The notes beneath the pieces were generated by a model that saw nothing but the letters and a program-made list of their open reading frames with translations, searched no databases and was not told the origin of the DNA. This document shows, one piece after another, positions 1 to 5,660 of a DNA stretch of 9,829 nt; positions within the stretch are counted from its first letter, which is position 1, and each line of letters starts with the position of its first letter. Source of the DNA: DATIJJ01 sp035478795 (GTDB lineage: Bacteria > Pseudomonadota > Gammaproteobacteria > DSM-16500); assembly GCA_035478795.1 (NCBI GenBank), contig DATIJJ010000094.1, positions 1-9,829 on the forward strand, read 5' to 3'. Made by a program: the position numbers and the translations under genes.

Positions 1-826
1 CTGTATAGGCAGCAGCAGAAATCAGCCAGTCAGGAAACAGTGAGTTTGTAGCATCCTCTAATTGAGTCGTTAATAAAGTCATCTGTTGATAATCCATGGT
101 GACGCCTGTCCAGAGACTATTAACCACCAGCAATAAAAACACGCCTTGTACAAGGCGTATTTTTGTCTGAGTTGATCCGGACGGTTTTTCTTCACCCGGC
201 ATGTCCTCTGTCTCAGGTGACGTAACCGGTTTTTTTAAACATGTCCTGTTTAATCTGTCGTCCAGTGCAACACCAAAGTTCTCGATAAACGCCATGCCAG
301 GCCCGGATAAGGCTATCCATAAATTCAGCGCGGTTGACAAGGCCGATTGGGTAATCGTGACCGCCTGACTGGCTTCTGCACTCATGGGTATAAAACTGTT
401 TTCTGTCAGTTCCAATGTGCCAATGGATAAAATCATGCCTGCCGATATTTCGATTAAAATGGTCAATTTCATCAGAGGCGGAAGGCAGGTAGAAAAAAAT
501 CGTCGCCTGCGGCTCATCTCAAATTCAACCTCAACCGTCAGAATCAAATCGTGGGGATATAGTTCTATCTTGCTGTTTTTATTGAGGAATTTATCAATCA
601 ACCCATCCATCATTTTAGGGAGTTCGATATATTCATTTTTGCGCCTTTTCTCTGCAAGAATCGATAGCAACAAGCTTTCCAGATAAGGTTTAAGGCCTGT
701 ATTCTCTATTTGTGATTTTTCTGCCTCGGAAAGCGTTTTAGTGATACCTAATCGGGGAATGAGAATAGCGTCTCCCCTATCGGTGGCAGCTGTTTTTTTG
801 ACGATGACGGGAAACGAGAATTTCAT
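1..826 (-). CDS. Unrecognised membrane protein, partial (runs off the left edge)
   Basis: An open frame on the minus strand begins with ATG at 824-826 and has no stop through 275 codons to the window edge, so the C-terminus is missing. A GGAG (834-837) lies 7 nt before the start, which supports it. The first 100 residues are soluble and charged (start MKFSFPVIVK). A basic RRRRFF stretch (about 106-111) precedes a hydrophobic segment at about 119-138, a weaker one lies at about 158-180, and a third at about 224-243 (VFLLLVVNSLW). A Pro/Glu-rich acidic linker spans about 199-221. The basic patch before the first segment suggests a cytoplasmic N-terminus. I recognise no family or catalytic motif. 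It is divergent from the toxin-antitoxin module. A terminator-shaped palindrome sits inside the frame at 135-164. The length of the frame and the ribosome site make a real gene likely; its function is unknown. Confidence 0.75.
   Translation of the reverse strand, partial: MKFSFPVIVKKTAATDRGDAILIPRLGITKTLSEAEKSQIENTGLKPYLESLLLSILAEKRRKNEYIELPKMMDGLIDKFLNKNSKIELYPHDLILTVEVEFEMSRRRRFFSTCLPPLMKLTILIEISAGMILSIGTLELTENSFIPMSAEASQAVTITQSALSTALNLWIALSGPGMAFIENFGVALDDRLNRTCLKKPVTSPETEDMPGEEKPSGSTQTKIRLVQGVFLLLVVNSLWTGVTMDYQQMTLLTTQLEDATNSLFPDWLISAAAYT
135..164. terminator. Terminator-shaped perfect palindrome inside a reading frame
   Basis: Bases 141-158 (ACGCCTTGTACAAGGCGT) form a perfect 18-bp palindrome. 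It is flanked by five A at 135-139 and five T at 160-164, which can also pair after one mismatch. On either strand this gives a GC-containing stem with a tight loop followed by a T-rich run, the layout of a bidirectional intrinsic terminator. It lies within the open minus-strand frame (coding roughly RLVQGV), so it could attenuate that gene, be an inserted repeat, or be coincidental. The structure is seen directly; its activity is inferred. Confidence 0.4.
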
Positions 827-850
827 TTTTCCACTCCGGTTTGGCAAATT

Positions 851-856
851 ATTATA
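851..856 (-). promoter_or_regulatory. Candidate -10 box for the membrane protein gene
   Basis: The minus strand reads TATAAT at 851-856, 24 bp before the ATG at 826, giving a leader of roughly 18 nt that contains the GGAG ribosome site. No good -35 hexamer lies at 16-18 bp; TTGAAA at 881-886 is 24 bp away, which is too far. It is therefore a candidate only. The divergent toxin-antitoxin promoter starts about 75 bp further on. Confidence 0.35.
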
Positions 857-929
857 CATATTAAATGAATATGATTGGTTTTTCAATAAAAAAGGTGTGG
901 GTGGCATCCTGTATGGCATTTGGCGCTTC

Positions 930-963
930 TTGACAGACAATGTTATTTGAGCTACAATGTAGC
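930..963 (+). promoter_or_regulatory. dinJ-yafQ promoter with overlapping operator palindrome
   Basis: TTGACA at 930-935 and TACAAT at 953-958 are separated by exactly 17 bp, a near-consensus sigma-70 promoter. The -10 box lies inside the inverted repeat GCTAC-AAT-GTAGC (951-963). DinJ/RelB-type antitoxins are ribbon-helix-helix proteins that bind palindromes over their own promoter, so this is the expected place for autorepression. The promoter also settles the dinJ start, because the in-frame ATG at 940 lies upstream of the -10 box and would not be transcribed. Confidence 0.8.
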
Positions 964-984
964 ACATATAGAGAGGATTTTATT

Positions 985-1254
985 ATGGCTGCAAATGCTG
1001 TTGTCCGTGCCCGGGTAGATGAGCACGTTAAAGAAGAAGCTGCTACCGTATTAGCAGCAATGGGTCTGACTGTATCAGACGCTTTTCGTATCATGATTAT
1101 TCGTATCGCGAAAGAAAAGGCATTGCCTTTTGAGCCACTGGTTCCGAATGAAGAGACGATCAAGGCGATGAAAGCCGCACGTCGTGGCAAAGTGGTGACG
1201 GTTGGCAGCGTTGATAATTTACTGGCGAATTTAAACGATGATGAGGACGATTGA
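985..1254 (+). CDS. dinJ: DinJ/RelB-family antitoxin
   Basis: This 89-residue protein begins MAANAVVRARVDEHVKEEA, very close to the E. coli DinJ N-terminus, which forms the ribbon-helix-helix DNA-binding domain. The conserved MGLTVSDAFRIM helix follows at about 26-38 and EKALPFEP at about 44-51. The acidic tail (NDDEDD) fits the segment that wraps the toxin. DinJ neutralises YafQ and, with it, represses the operon. I chose ATG 985, which has AGAGGA at 972-977 spaced 7 nt away. The frame is open from 940, but that ATG lies within the promoter. The gene overlaps yafQ by 17 bp, which implies coupled translation. Family assignment is secure by recall of the DinJ sequence. Confidence 0.92.
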   Translation: MAANAVVRARVDEHVKEEAATVLAAMGLTVSDAFRIMIIRIAKEKALPFEPLVPNEETIKAMKAARRGKVVTVGSVDNLLANLNDDEDD

Positions 1255-1522
1255 GCGTACTACGCAATTTAAGCGTGACTATAAACGCGAAAAAAAATCC
1301 GGGCAACATAAAAAACTTGATCATGATTTATTATCGATTGTTAAATTACTTGCTGCAGACAAACCATTAGCGCATCGCAATTATGATCATTCATTAACGG
1401 GAGAATGGTCGGATCATCGAGATTGTCATATTAAACCGGATCTGGTTTTAATTTATCGAAAGCCGGATGATGATAAGTTGGTATTGGTTCGTCTTGGGTC
1501 ACATAGTGAGTTGGGGTTGTGA
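1238..1522 (+). CDS. yafQ: YafQ-family mRNA interferase toxin
   Basis: This 94-residue RelE-superfamily toxin is expected to cut mRNA on the ribosome when its antitoxin is degraded. The central stretch HSLTGEW...RDCHIKPDLVLIY matches the YafQ pattern HPLQGSW...RDAHVEPDWILIY. The residues equivalent to E. coli YafQ H50, D61, H63, D67 and H87 are all present here as H51, D62, H64, D68 and H89, so the toxin looks catalytically intact. The C-terminal end differs: the position of YafQ F91 appears to be G93. Translation begins inside the end of dinJ, at ATG 1238 or the adjacent ATG 1241. The gene is convergent with tRNA-Ser and ends 13 bp from it, with no recognisable intrinsic terminator between them. 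Confidence 0.9.
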   Translation: MMRTIERTTQFKRDYKREKKSGQHKKLDHDLLSIVKLLAADKPLAHRNYDHSLTGEWSDHRDCHIKPDLVLIYRKPDDDKLVLVRLGSHSELGL

Positions 1523-1535
1523 CTGGAGATGAACA

Positions 1536-1628
1536 TGGCGGAGAGGGTGGGATTCGAACCCACGTGGAGGCTCTCGCCCCCCATCCGATTTCGAGTCGGT
1601 GCCGTTATGGCCGCTTCGGTACCTCTCC
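1536..1628 (-). tRNA. tRNA-Ser (anticodon CGA)
   Basis: The minus strand folds as a class II tRNA. Acceptor GGAGAGG (1622-1628) pairs with CCTCTCC (1540-1546), followed by discriminator G and an encoded CCA (1536-1538). The D stem is CCG/CGG, the anticodon loop CTCGAAA with CGA at 1591-1593, the long variable arm has stem GGGGGC/GCCTCC, and the T arm is GTGGG-TTCGAAT-CCCAC. The long variable arm and anticodon identify serine, decoding UCG. The outermost pair of the anticodon stem appears to be A-A (27/43), leaving four good pairs. The gene lies 60 bp after the lipoprotein gene on the same strand and has its own -10 box. Its 3' end faces the toxin-antitoxin module. Confidence 0.95.
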
Positions 1629-1653
1629 AGGCAGTGCTCGATTGAGCGAGGCG

Positions 1654-1682
1654 ATTATAGGTGGGTCAGAGACGATACGCCA
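1654..1682 (-). promoter_or_regulatory. Candidate promoter of tRNA-Ser
   Basis: On the minus strand TATAAT occupies 1654-1659, 25 bp before the mature 5' end of the tRNA. A weak -35 (TGGCGT, 1677-1682) lies 17 bp upstream. The bases after the -10 are GC-rich (CGCCTCGC), a discriminator type found at stable-RNA promoters under stringent control. Readthrough from dapA and the lipoprotein gene remains possible, since no terminator separates them. Confidence 0.5.
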
Positions 1683-1688
1683 GAAAAA

Positions 1689-1928
1689 TTATAAACCCGG
1701 CGGTACCAGACTGATTTCCTGCGTGGCCGTCGGGTAATAGGTGTTGGAAACAGGGTAAGCTTCATGAATGGTCGAGGAAGAAAGACCCGGTGGGATCTGT
1801 AACGGCGGAATGCTCCGCGCTTTCAAATAATCCGTACTGCGATTTTGAATGACACCCTTGTCACCGTAAATATACGTACAACCTGACATCATCAGGGACA
1901 ATACGATCAGTAATACTTTTTTTTGCAT
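1689..1928 (-). CDS. Short BamC/NlpB-like outer membrane lipoprotein
   Basis: This 79-residue lipoprotein starts MQKKVLLIVL with a short hydrophobic signal and the lipobox MSGC, so Cys17 would be lipidated. The mature part (DYLKARSIPPLQIPPGL...YPV) resembles the extended N-terminal segment of BamC (NlpB/DapX), the part that lies along BamD in the outer membrane assembly machine. E. coli BamC has about 340 residues with two globular domains; both are absent here. The stop is followed after 60 bp by tRNA-Ser, so no split remainder is possible. The start ATG at 1928 has AAGG (1934-1937) just upstream; the frame extends to 2084 but only through the end of dapA. Position directly after dapA matches the dapA-bamC order of E. 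coli. The family call is fairly good; function as a minimal BamC is inferred. Confidence 0.75.
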   Translation of the reverse strand: MQKKVLLIVLSLMMSGCTYIYGDKGVIQNRSTDYLKARSIPPLQIPPGLSSSTIHEAYPVSNTYYPTATQEISLVPPGL

Positions 1929-1939
1929 AAACACCTTTT

Positions 1940-1980
1940 TTTCTATAAAACCACGCCGGGTTTCTATAAAACCACGCCGG
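1940..1980. repeat. Tandem duplication of the dapA 3' end
   Basis: Bases 1940-1959 and 1961-1980 are identical 20-mers (period 21 bp). The copy at 1961-1980 contains the last dapA codons and its TAG stop. The other copy lies in the gap before the lipoprotein start and carries the same GVVL-stop coding again, untranslated. This looks like a replication-slippage or tandem-duplication scar that leaves both proteins intact. Confidence 0.9.
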
Positions 1981-2842
1981 CTGCCTGCATGGCATCTTTC
2001 AGCCCGGCATGAAATTTGGGATCGAGAGACAGCAATGGTAACCGGATTCCTGAGGGAATCAAGCCCATTTGATGTAAAACCCATTTGACCGGAATGGGGT
2101 TGGATTCGGAAAAAAGGTTTTTATGCAGCGGCATCAACGCCTGATTGATTTCGTCAGCCTGCCTGAAATCGCCCTTGAATGCAGCCTCGCATAATTGATG
2201 CATTTTGAAGGGCGCAACATTGGCCGTCACGGATATCACACCCGCAGCCCCCTCACGCATGGAATCGAGGGATGTGGCATCATCGCCACTGAAAATCGCA
2301 AACCGTTGCCCGCATCGCTTGATAATATCCGCCGTACGCTCCGGTTTTCCAGTCGCTTCCTTAACGCCAATGACAGTGGGTAATGCCGCCAGTTGTTCAA
2401 TGGTTTCAGGCAAAATATCGCAACAGGTGCGACCGGGTACATTATAAACAACAATCGGCAAGGAAACCGTTTCCGCGATTTTTTTGTAATGCGCAATCAA
2501 CCCTTTTTGAGTCGGTTTGTTGTAATAGGGTGTGACGATGAGCGCTGCATCCGCTCCGGCTTGTTCTGCCTGTTTCGTCAACTGTATCGTGTGGTCAGTT
2601 GAGAGTGAACCTGTTCCCGCGATGACAGGCACGCGTCCATCGACCTGTTTGACAACCCGGGACAGAATGGCAGTTTGTTCGTTTTCCGTCAGATTGGAGC
2701 CTTCACCGGTGGTACCTGCAATGACAAATCCGGCCGTTTTTTCGCCAAGATGCCATTCAATCAATGCATGCAGCGATTCAATGTCAATACGCCCATCCGC
2801 GTGCATGGGGGTGACAAGCGCCACCAGACTGCCTTTTATCAT
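1964..2842 (-). CDS. dapA: 4-hydroxy-tetrahydrodipicolinate synthase (DapA)
   Basis: DapA condenses pyruvate with aspartate semialdehyde, the first committed step to diaminopimelate and lysine, in the cytoplasm. The 292-residue product has the usual family length, and every active-site residue falls at the E. coli number: T44 and T45 (GTTGEGS), Y107 (TPYYNKP), Y133 and R138 (YNVPGRT), and the Schiff-base K161 (GVKEATG). The allosteric lysine pocket differs: E. coli H53, H56, N80 and E84 are E53, Q56, L80 and H84 here, with Y106 kept. Feedback control may therefore be lost or altered (inference). GGAG at 2851-2854 lies 8 nt before the ATG. The gene heads a minus-strand group with the BamC-like lipoprotein. 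Confidence 0.97.
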   Translation of the reverse strand: MIKGSLVALVTPMHADGRIDIESLHALIEWHLGEKTAGFVIAGTTGEGSNLTENEQTAILSRVVKQVDGRVPVIAGTGSLSTDHTIQLTKQAEQAGADAALIVTPYYNKPTQKGLIAHYKKIAETVSLPIVVYNVPGRTCCDILPETIEQLAALPTVIGVKEATGKPERTADIIKRCGQRFAIFSGDDATSLDSMREGAAGVISVTANVAPFKMHQLCEAAFKGDFRQADEINQALMPLHKNLFSESNPIPVKWVLHQMGLIPSGIRLPLLSLDPKFHAGLKDAMQAAGVVL

Positions 2843-2874
2843 GCGTGCTTCTCCAACTCATAACGAAAGGTAAA

Positions 2875-2902
2875 ATGGTAGCATTCCCGGTTGACTTGTC
2901 TA
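2875..2902 (-). promoter_or_regulatory. Candidate dapA promoter
   Basis: On the minus strand TAGACA (2897-2902) and TACCAT (2875-2880) are 16 bp apart, and the -10 is preceded by TGC, an extended -10 feature. The start codon lies about 33 bp downstream of the -10. It sits back to back with the plus-strand promoter of the glycosyltransferase gene. The call rests on hexamer likeness only. Confidence 0.45.
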
Positions 2903-2923
2903 TATTTTTTAACAGGGTTTCCG

Positions 2924-2929
2924 TATAAT
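2924..2929 (+). promoter_or_regulatory. Candidate -10 box for the glycosyltransferase operon
   Basis: A perfect TATAAT lies 32 bp before the ATG at 2962. The sequence 17 bp upstream (TATATT) is a poor -35; TTGACT at 2891-2896 is a good hexamer but 27 bp away. The promoter may need an activator or rely on the strong -10. The spacing to the gene is reasonable. Confidence 0.45.
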
Positions 2930-2961
2930 TCGCCAAATTTTGTTATTTTTGAGGAACCTGA

Positions 2962-4479
2962 ATGCGCCGTACCTGTTCAGAATTATTATGGGGAAAATCC
3001 ACGCGATTTGTCTGGCTGTTTCTGGCTGCAGCCATTTTATTATTCACGTGTCTTGGCAGTCGGGAAATCTGGACACAGGAACATCGCTGGGCCGATATCG
3101 TGTCTGCCATGTTGCAGTATCAGGATTATCTGCATCCGCGTCTCGATGGTGTGGATTATTATGACAAGCCATTGCTGTCCTACTGGTTTATCGCAGGACT
3201 CGCCAAAGTGTGGGGTGGGCTTACAACGTGGGTGATTCGTTTGCCTTCCGCGCTCGCCGGCTTATTGGCTGTCTGGTCGATTTATCGTTTGGGAACCGTG
3301 TTGAAAGACCGGCGTCTGGGTTTATTGGCCGGCTGGATGTTGATCACAACATTCTATTTTATTTTTTGGGCGCGCACGAGCAGTGCGGATATGCTGAATC
3401 TCGCCGGCACGTTATTTGCAATTGCCTGGTATTTTTCAAAAAAATTAAACACGTCTTTTTGGGATTACACGATTTTTTTTCTGATTCTTGCAGTGACAGC
3501 GCTTTGCAAGGGTCTTGTTGCACCGGTCGTTGCCGGGCTTCTGGTTTTTCTGGATGTGATGCTTTCGAAAACCGCAAAAAAACATCTGCGCCCGGTTGTG
3601 TTATTTGCGTTGATTCCGGCTGTCATGGTGTATCTCATTCCTTTTTGGGCGTCGGGTCATTTCAACGGAAATCAGTATGGCGAAAACGGGTTGATGCTTG
3701 TTTATCGCGAAAATGTGACGCGGTATTTTCAACCATTTGATCATGAAGATCCGGTGTATTCCTATTTGTTCAACCTGCCGCTGTATGTTTTGCCGTGGAC
3801 GGTCTTTTTTATTCCGGCATTGGTCGCGTTGAAAACACGCTGGAAAAGAATGTCAGCTCACTCAAAATGGATGGCGTTGTCTGTCATTTTGTTGTTTTTA
3901 TTTTTCACGCTGAGTGGTTCGCGGCGTAATTATTATATTTTGCCGGTCGTGCCTTTTGCCATTTTGATGACAGCAGACTGGATTTTGTCGGGGCCAGATA
4001 CCTCGAAACGTAATCGTTATGCGGGGCGGTTCGCGGTTTTATTTTATTTATTATTTTTTATCACGTTTGATGTGGGCCAGTGGGCGTATTATTCCGGGGG
4101 TGGTATACGTGCGTTTGCAGAAACCCTGCAAGCGCGTATGCATCAGACACGATCCGGGTCGGAATGGAAAATCGTCATGCTGGATCCGGAAAGTAAAATG
4201 CGTTTTTATCTGGGTTTGTCGCCGGACATTAAAAATTATGCGGTGTCGGGTGCGTTACGTGCATCACAGACGACAGACAGTTTACTGGCTGCCTGGCCGT
4301 TTTTGCGGTATGCCAATCAACAACGTGATACGATTTTTGTGAGTCGAAAACAATATGAAAAATCATTGCAAGCCATATTGACGCATTATGTCGTATTGGA
4401 AGAAACGCCTGCCTTTGGTGAGCGAATTTTGAAAAAATACGACAATCAGGTAATTGCCTTTATTCCAAAAACTTCATGA
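2962..4479 (+). CDS. ArnT/PMT-like membrane glycosyltransferase
   Basis: This 505-residue polytopic inner-membrane protein belongs to the GT-C enzymes (GT39/GT83, ArnT/PMT type), which move a sugar from a polyprenyl-phosphate donor to an acceptor on the periplasmic side. After a first hydrophobic segment (about 17-32) comes the signature first loop with E40, HRWADI (41-46) and DYYDKPLLSYW (65-75). ARTSSADM follows at 137-144, many membrane segments fill 90-370, and SRRNYYILP lies at 320-328. The C-terminal 130 residues form a soluble domain. The donor and acceptor cannot be read from the sequence; lipid A modification as in ArnT is one possibility, and no arnA/B/C genes are in view. GAGGAA (2951-2956) lies 5 nt before the ATG. 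The coiled-coil gene follows after 12 nt in the same operon. Confidence 0.85.
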   Translation: MRRTCSELLWGKSTRFVWLFLAAAILLFTCLGSREIWTQEHRWADIVSAMLQYQDYLHPRLDGVDYYDKPLLSYWFIAGLAKVWGGLTTWVIRLPSALAGLLAVWSIYRLGTVLKDRRLGLLAGWMLITTFYFIFWARTSSADMLNLAGTLFAIAWYFSKKLNTSFWDYTIFFLILAVTALCKGLVAPVVAGLLVFLDVMLSKTAKKHLRPVVLFALIPAVMVYLIPFWASGHFNGNQYGENGLMLVYRENVTRYFQPFDHEDPVYSYLFNLPLYVLPWTVFFIPALVALKTRWKRMSAHSKWMALSVILLFLFFTLSGSRRNYYILPVVPFAILMTADWILSGPDTSKRNRYAGRFAVLFYLLFFITFDVGQWAYYSGGGIRAFAETLQARMHQTRSGSEWKIVMLDPESKMRFYLGLSPDIKNYAVSGALRASQTTDSLLAAWPFLRYANQQRDTIFVSRKQYEKSLQAILTHYVVLEETPAFGERILKKYDNQVIAFIPKTS

Positions 4480-4491
4480 GGATATTTTGTT

Positions 4492-4698
4492 ATGACAGAT
4501 GATTTGTTGAAAAAACTGGAAGAAAAAATGATGACGCTGCTCGCGGAACTTGAAACCATGCGTCGGGAAACGCATCGTTTGCGTCAGGAAAATCAGGACT
4601 TAAAAATGGAATACGGGGACCATGTGAAAAAATTGCAGGGCCTGGTTTCCTTGCTGGATTCGCTCGGCACGGCGCATGAGCAGGTGGTTTATTCGTAA
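4492..4698 (+). CDS. Small coiled-coil protein, TIGR02449/ZapB-like
   Basis: The 68-residue product is almost wholly a charged heptad helix. LLKKLEEKM and LLAELETMRR are followed by LRQENQDLKMEY and a last helix VKKLQGLVSLLDSL at about 45-58. It has no signal peptide or membrane segment. Size and pattern match the short coiled-coil family TIGR02449 and resemble the division-associated ZapB, but heptad proteins look alike and the assignment is tentative. GAGGA (4478-4482), overlapping the glycosyltransferase stop, lies 9 nt before the ATG, so the two genes are probably co-transcribed. It ends 4 bp from the convergent CDF gene. Confidence 0.6.
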   Translation: MTDDLLKKLEEKMMTLLAELETMRRETHRLRQENQDLKMEYGDHVKKLQGLVSLLDSLGTAHEQVVYS

Positions 4699-4702
4699 TC
4701 CA

Positions 4703-5653
4703 TTAACACGTTTTCATTTGCTGACACGGAAATTCCGCGCTGCCTCGTTCGACCTGAATGGTCGCATGGTCAATGCGGAATTGCTTCTTCAAATCCGCAT
4801 TAATTCGGATAAAATCTTCATCCGTTAATGTGTTCTCCGGCATGATGAGATGAACAGTTAAAGCCACTTCTTTGGTGCTCAATCCCCAGATATGCAAATC
4901 GTGTACGGTATGGACGCCAGGAATCATTTCCAGATAATGCTGGATACCGTGCCGGTCAATGTGATGGGGAATAGCATCCAGCATGAGACGCGTGGAATCG
5001 CGCAACAATCCCCATGTCCCAACCAGAATCACCACCACAATCAATAAACCGACCAGTGGATCAATCCAGATCTGTTTCGTATACAACACCAGCACCCCGG
5101 AAATCACAACACCAATTGAAATCAGCGCATCCCCCATGAGGTGCAGAAAAGCGCCCTTGATATTCAAATCATCATGCGATCCTTTCATGAATAACAGTGC
5201 CGTTCCCCCATTGATCACGATACCTATGAGAGCCACGACAATGACAATGCGTTCGTTGACGGCGGAAAGATGCCAGAATTTATAGATGGATTCATACACA
5301 ATCAGGGCAGACGTTGCAAAAAGAATCAGCGCATTTGAAAGCGCTGCCATAATCGTTGTGCGTTTAAATCCATAACTGTAGCGTTTGTTGGCAGGCAAGG
5401 TGAGTAACCAGCTTGCGCCCCAGGCGAGCACCAGTCCGAACACATCACCAAAATTGTGTGCAGCATCGGCCAGCAAACTCATGGAATTTGCAATAATCGC
5501 ATACGTTGCCTGAAAAACAGTGAAACCGAGATTGAGCAGGACGGCTATGCCGAATGATTTGTTAAACGATTGTGGCACGGGATGATGGTGTCCACCGCCA
5601 TGGCTATGATCATGAGAATGTTTGTGTTCTGCGTCGTGATGAGAGTTCGTCAT
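4703..5653 (-). CDS. Cation diffusion facilitator, zinc-type exporter (CzcD/ZitB-like)
   Basis: This 316-residue protein is a CDF antiporter that exports divalent cations from the cytoplasm in exchange for protons. The His-rich N-terminus (about 5-24, including HHH) is typical of zinc members. Six membrane segments span about 33-215. The transport site is visible as D63, H66 and D70 in LLADAAHNFGD (TM2) and H171 and D175 in HLMGD (TM5); the HxxxD/HxxxD combination is the zinc-selective form. The cytoplasmic C-terminal domain contains VHTVHDLHIWGL (248-258) and ends with two cysteines (310, 316). The gene starts 7 bp after the putA stop, and its AGGA (5665-5668, 11 nt spacing) overlaps the end of putA, so it probably depends on putA transcription. 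Zinc is the likeliest ion; cobalt or cadmium are possible. Confidence 0.92.
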   Translation of the reverse strand: MTNSHHDAEHKHSHDHSHGGGHHHPVPQSFNKSFGIAVLLNLGFTVFQATYAIIANSMSLLADAAHNFGDVFGLVLAWGASWLLTLPANKRYSYGFKRTTIMAALSNALILFATSALIVYESIYKFWHLSAVNERIVIVVALIGIVINGGTALLFMKGSHDDLNIKGAFLHLMGDALISIGVVISGVLVLYTKQIWIDPLVGLLIVVVILVGTWGLLRDSTRLMLDAIPHHIDRHGIQHYLEMIPGVHTVHDLHIWGLSTKEVALTVHLIMPENTLTDEDFIRINADLKKQFRIDHATIQVERGSAEFPCQQMKTC

Positions 5654-5660
5654 GATTTAT

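Noticed and set aside
384..686. Plus-strand open frame of 100 codons
   Set aside because: It lies opposite the longer minus-strand frame with a good ribosome site, has no ribosome site of its own, and shows no recognisable protein features.
861..1190. Minus-strand frame of 109 codons across dinJ
   Set aside because: It is antisense to the clearly recognisable dinJ gene and its promoter, so it is a shadow frame.
3210..3740. Plus-strand frame of 176 codons inside the glycosyltransferase gene
   Set aside because: It is in another frame of a well-supported membrane protein, is rich in Cys, Arg and His in an unnatural pattern, and has no ribosome site.
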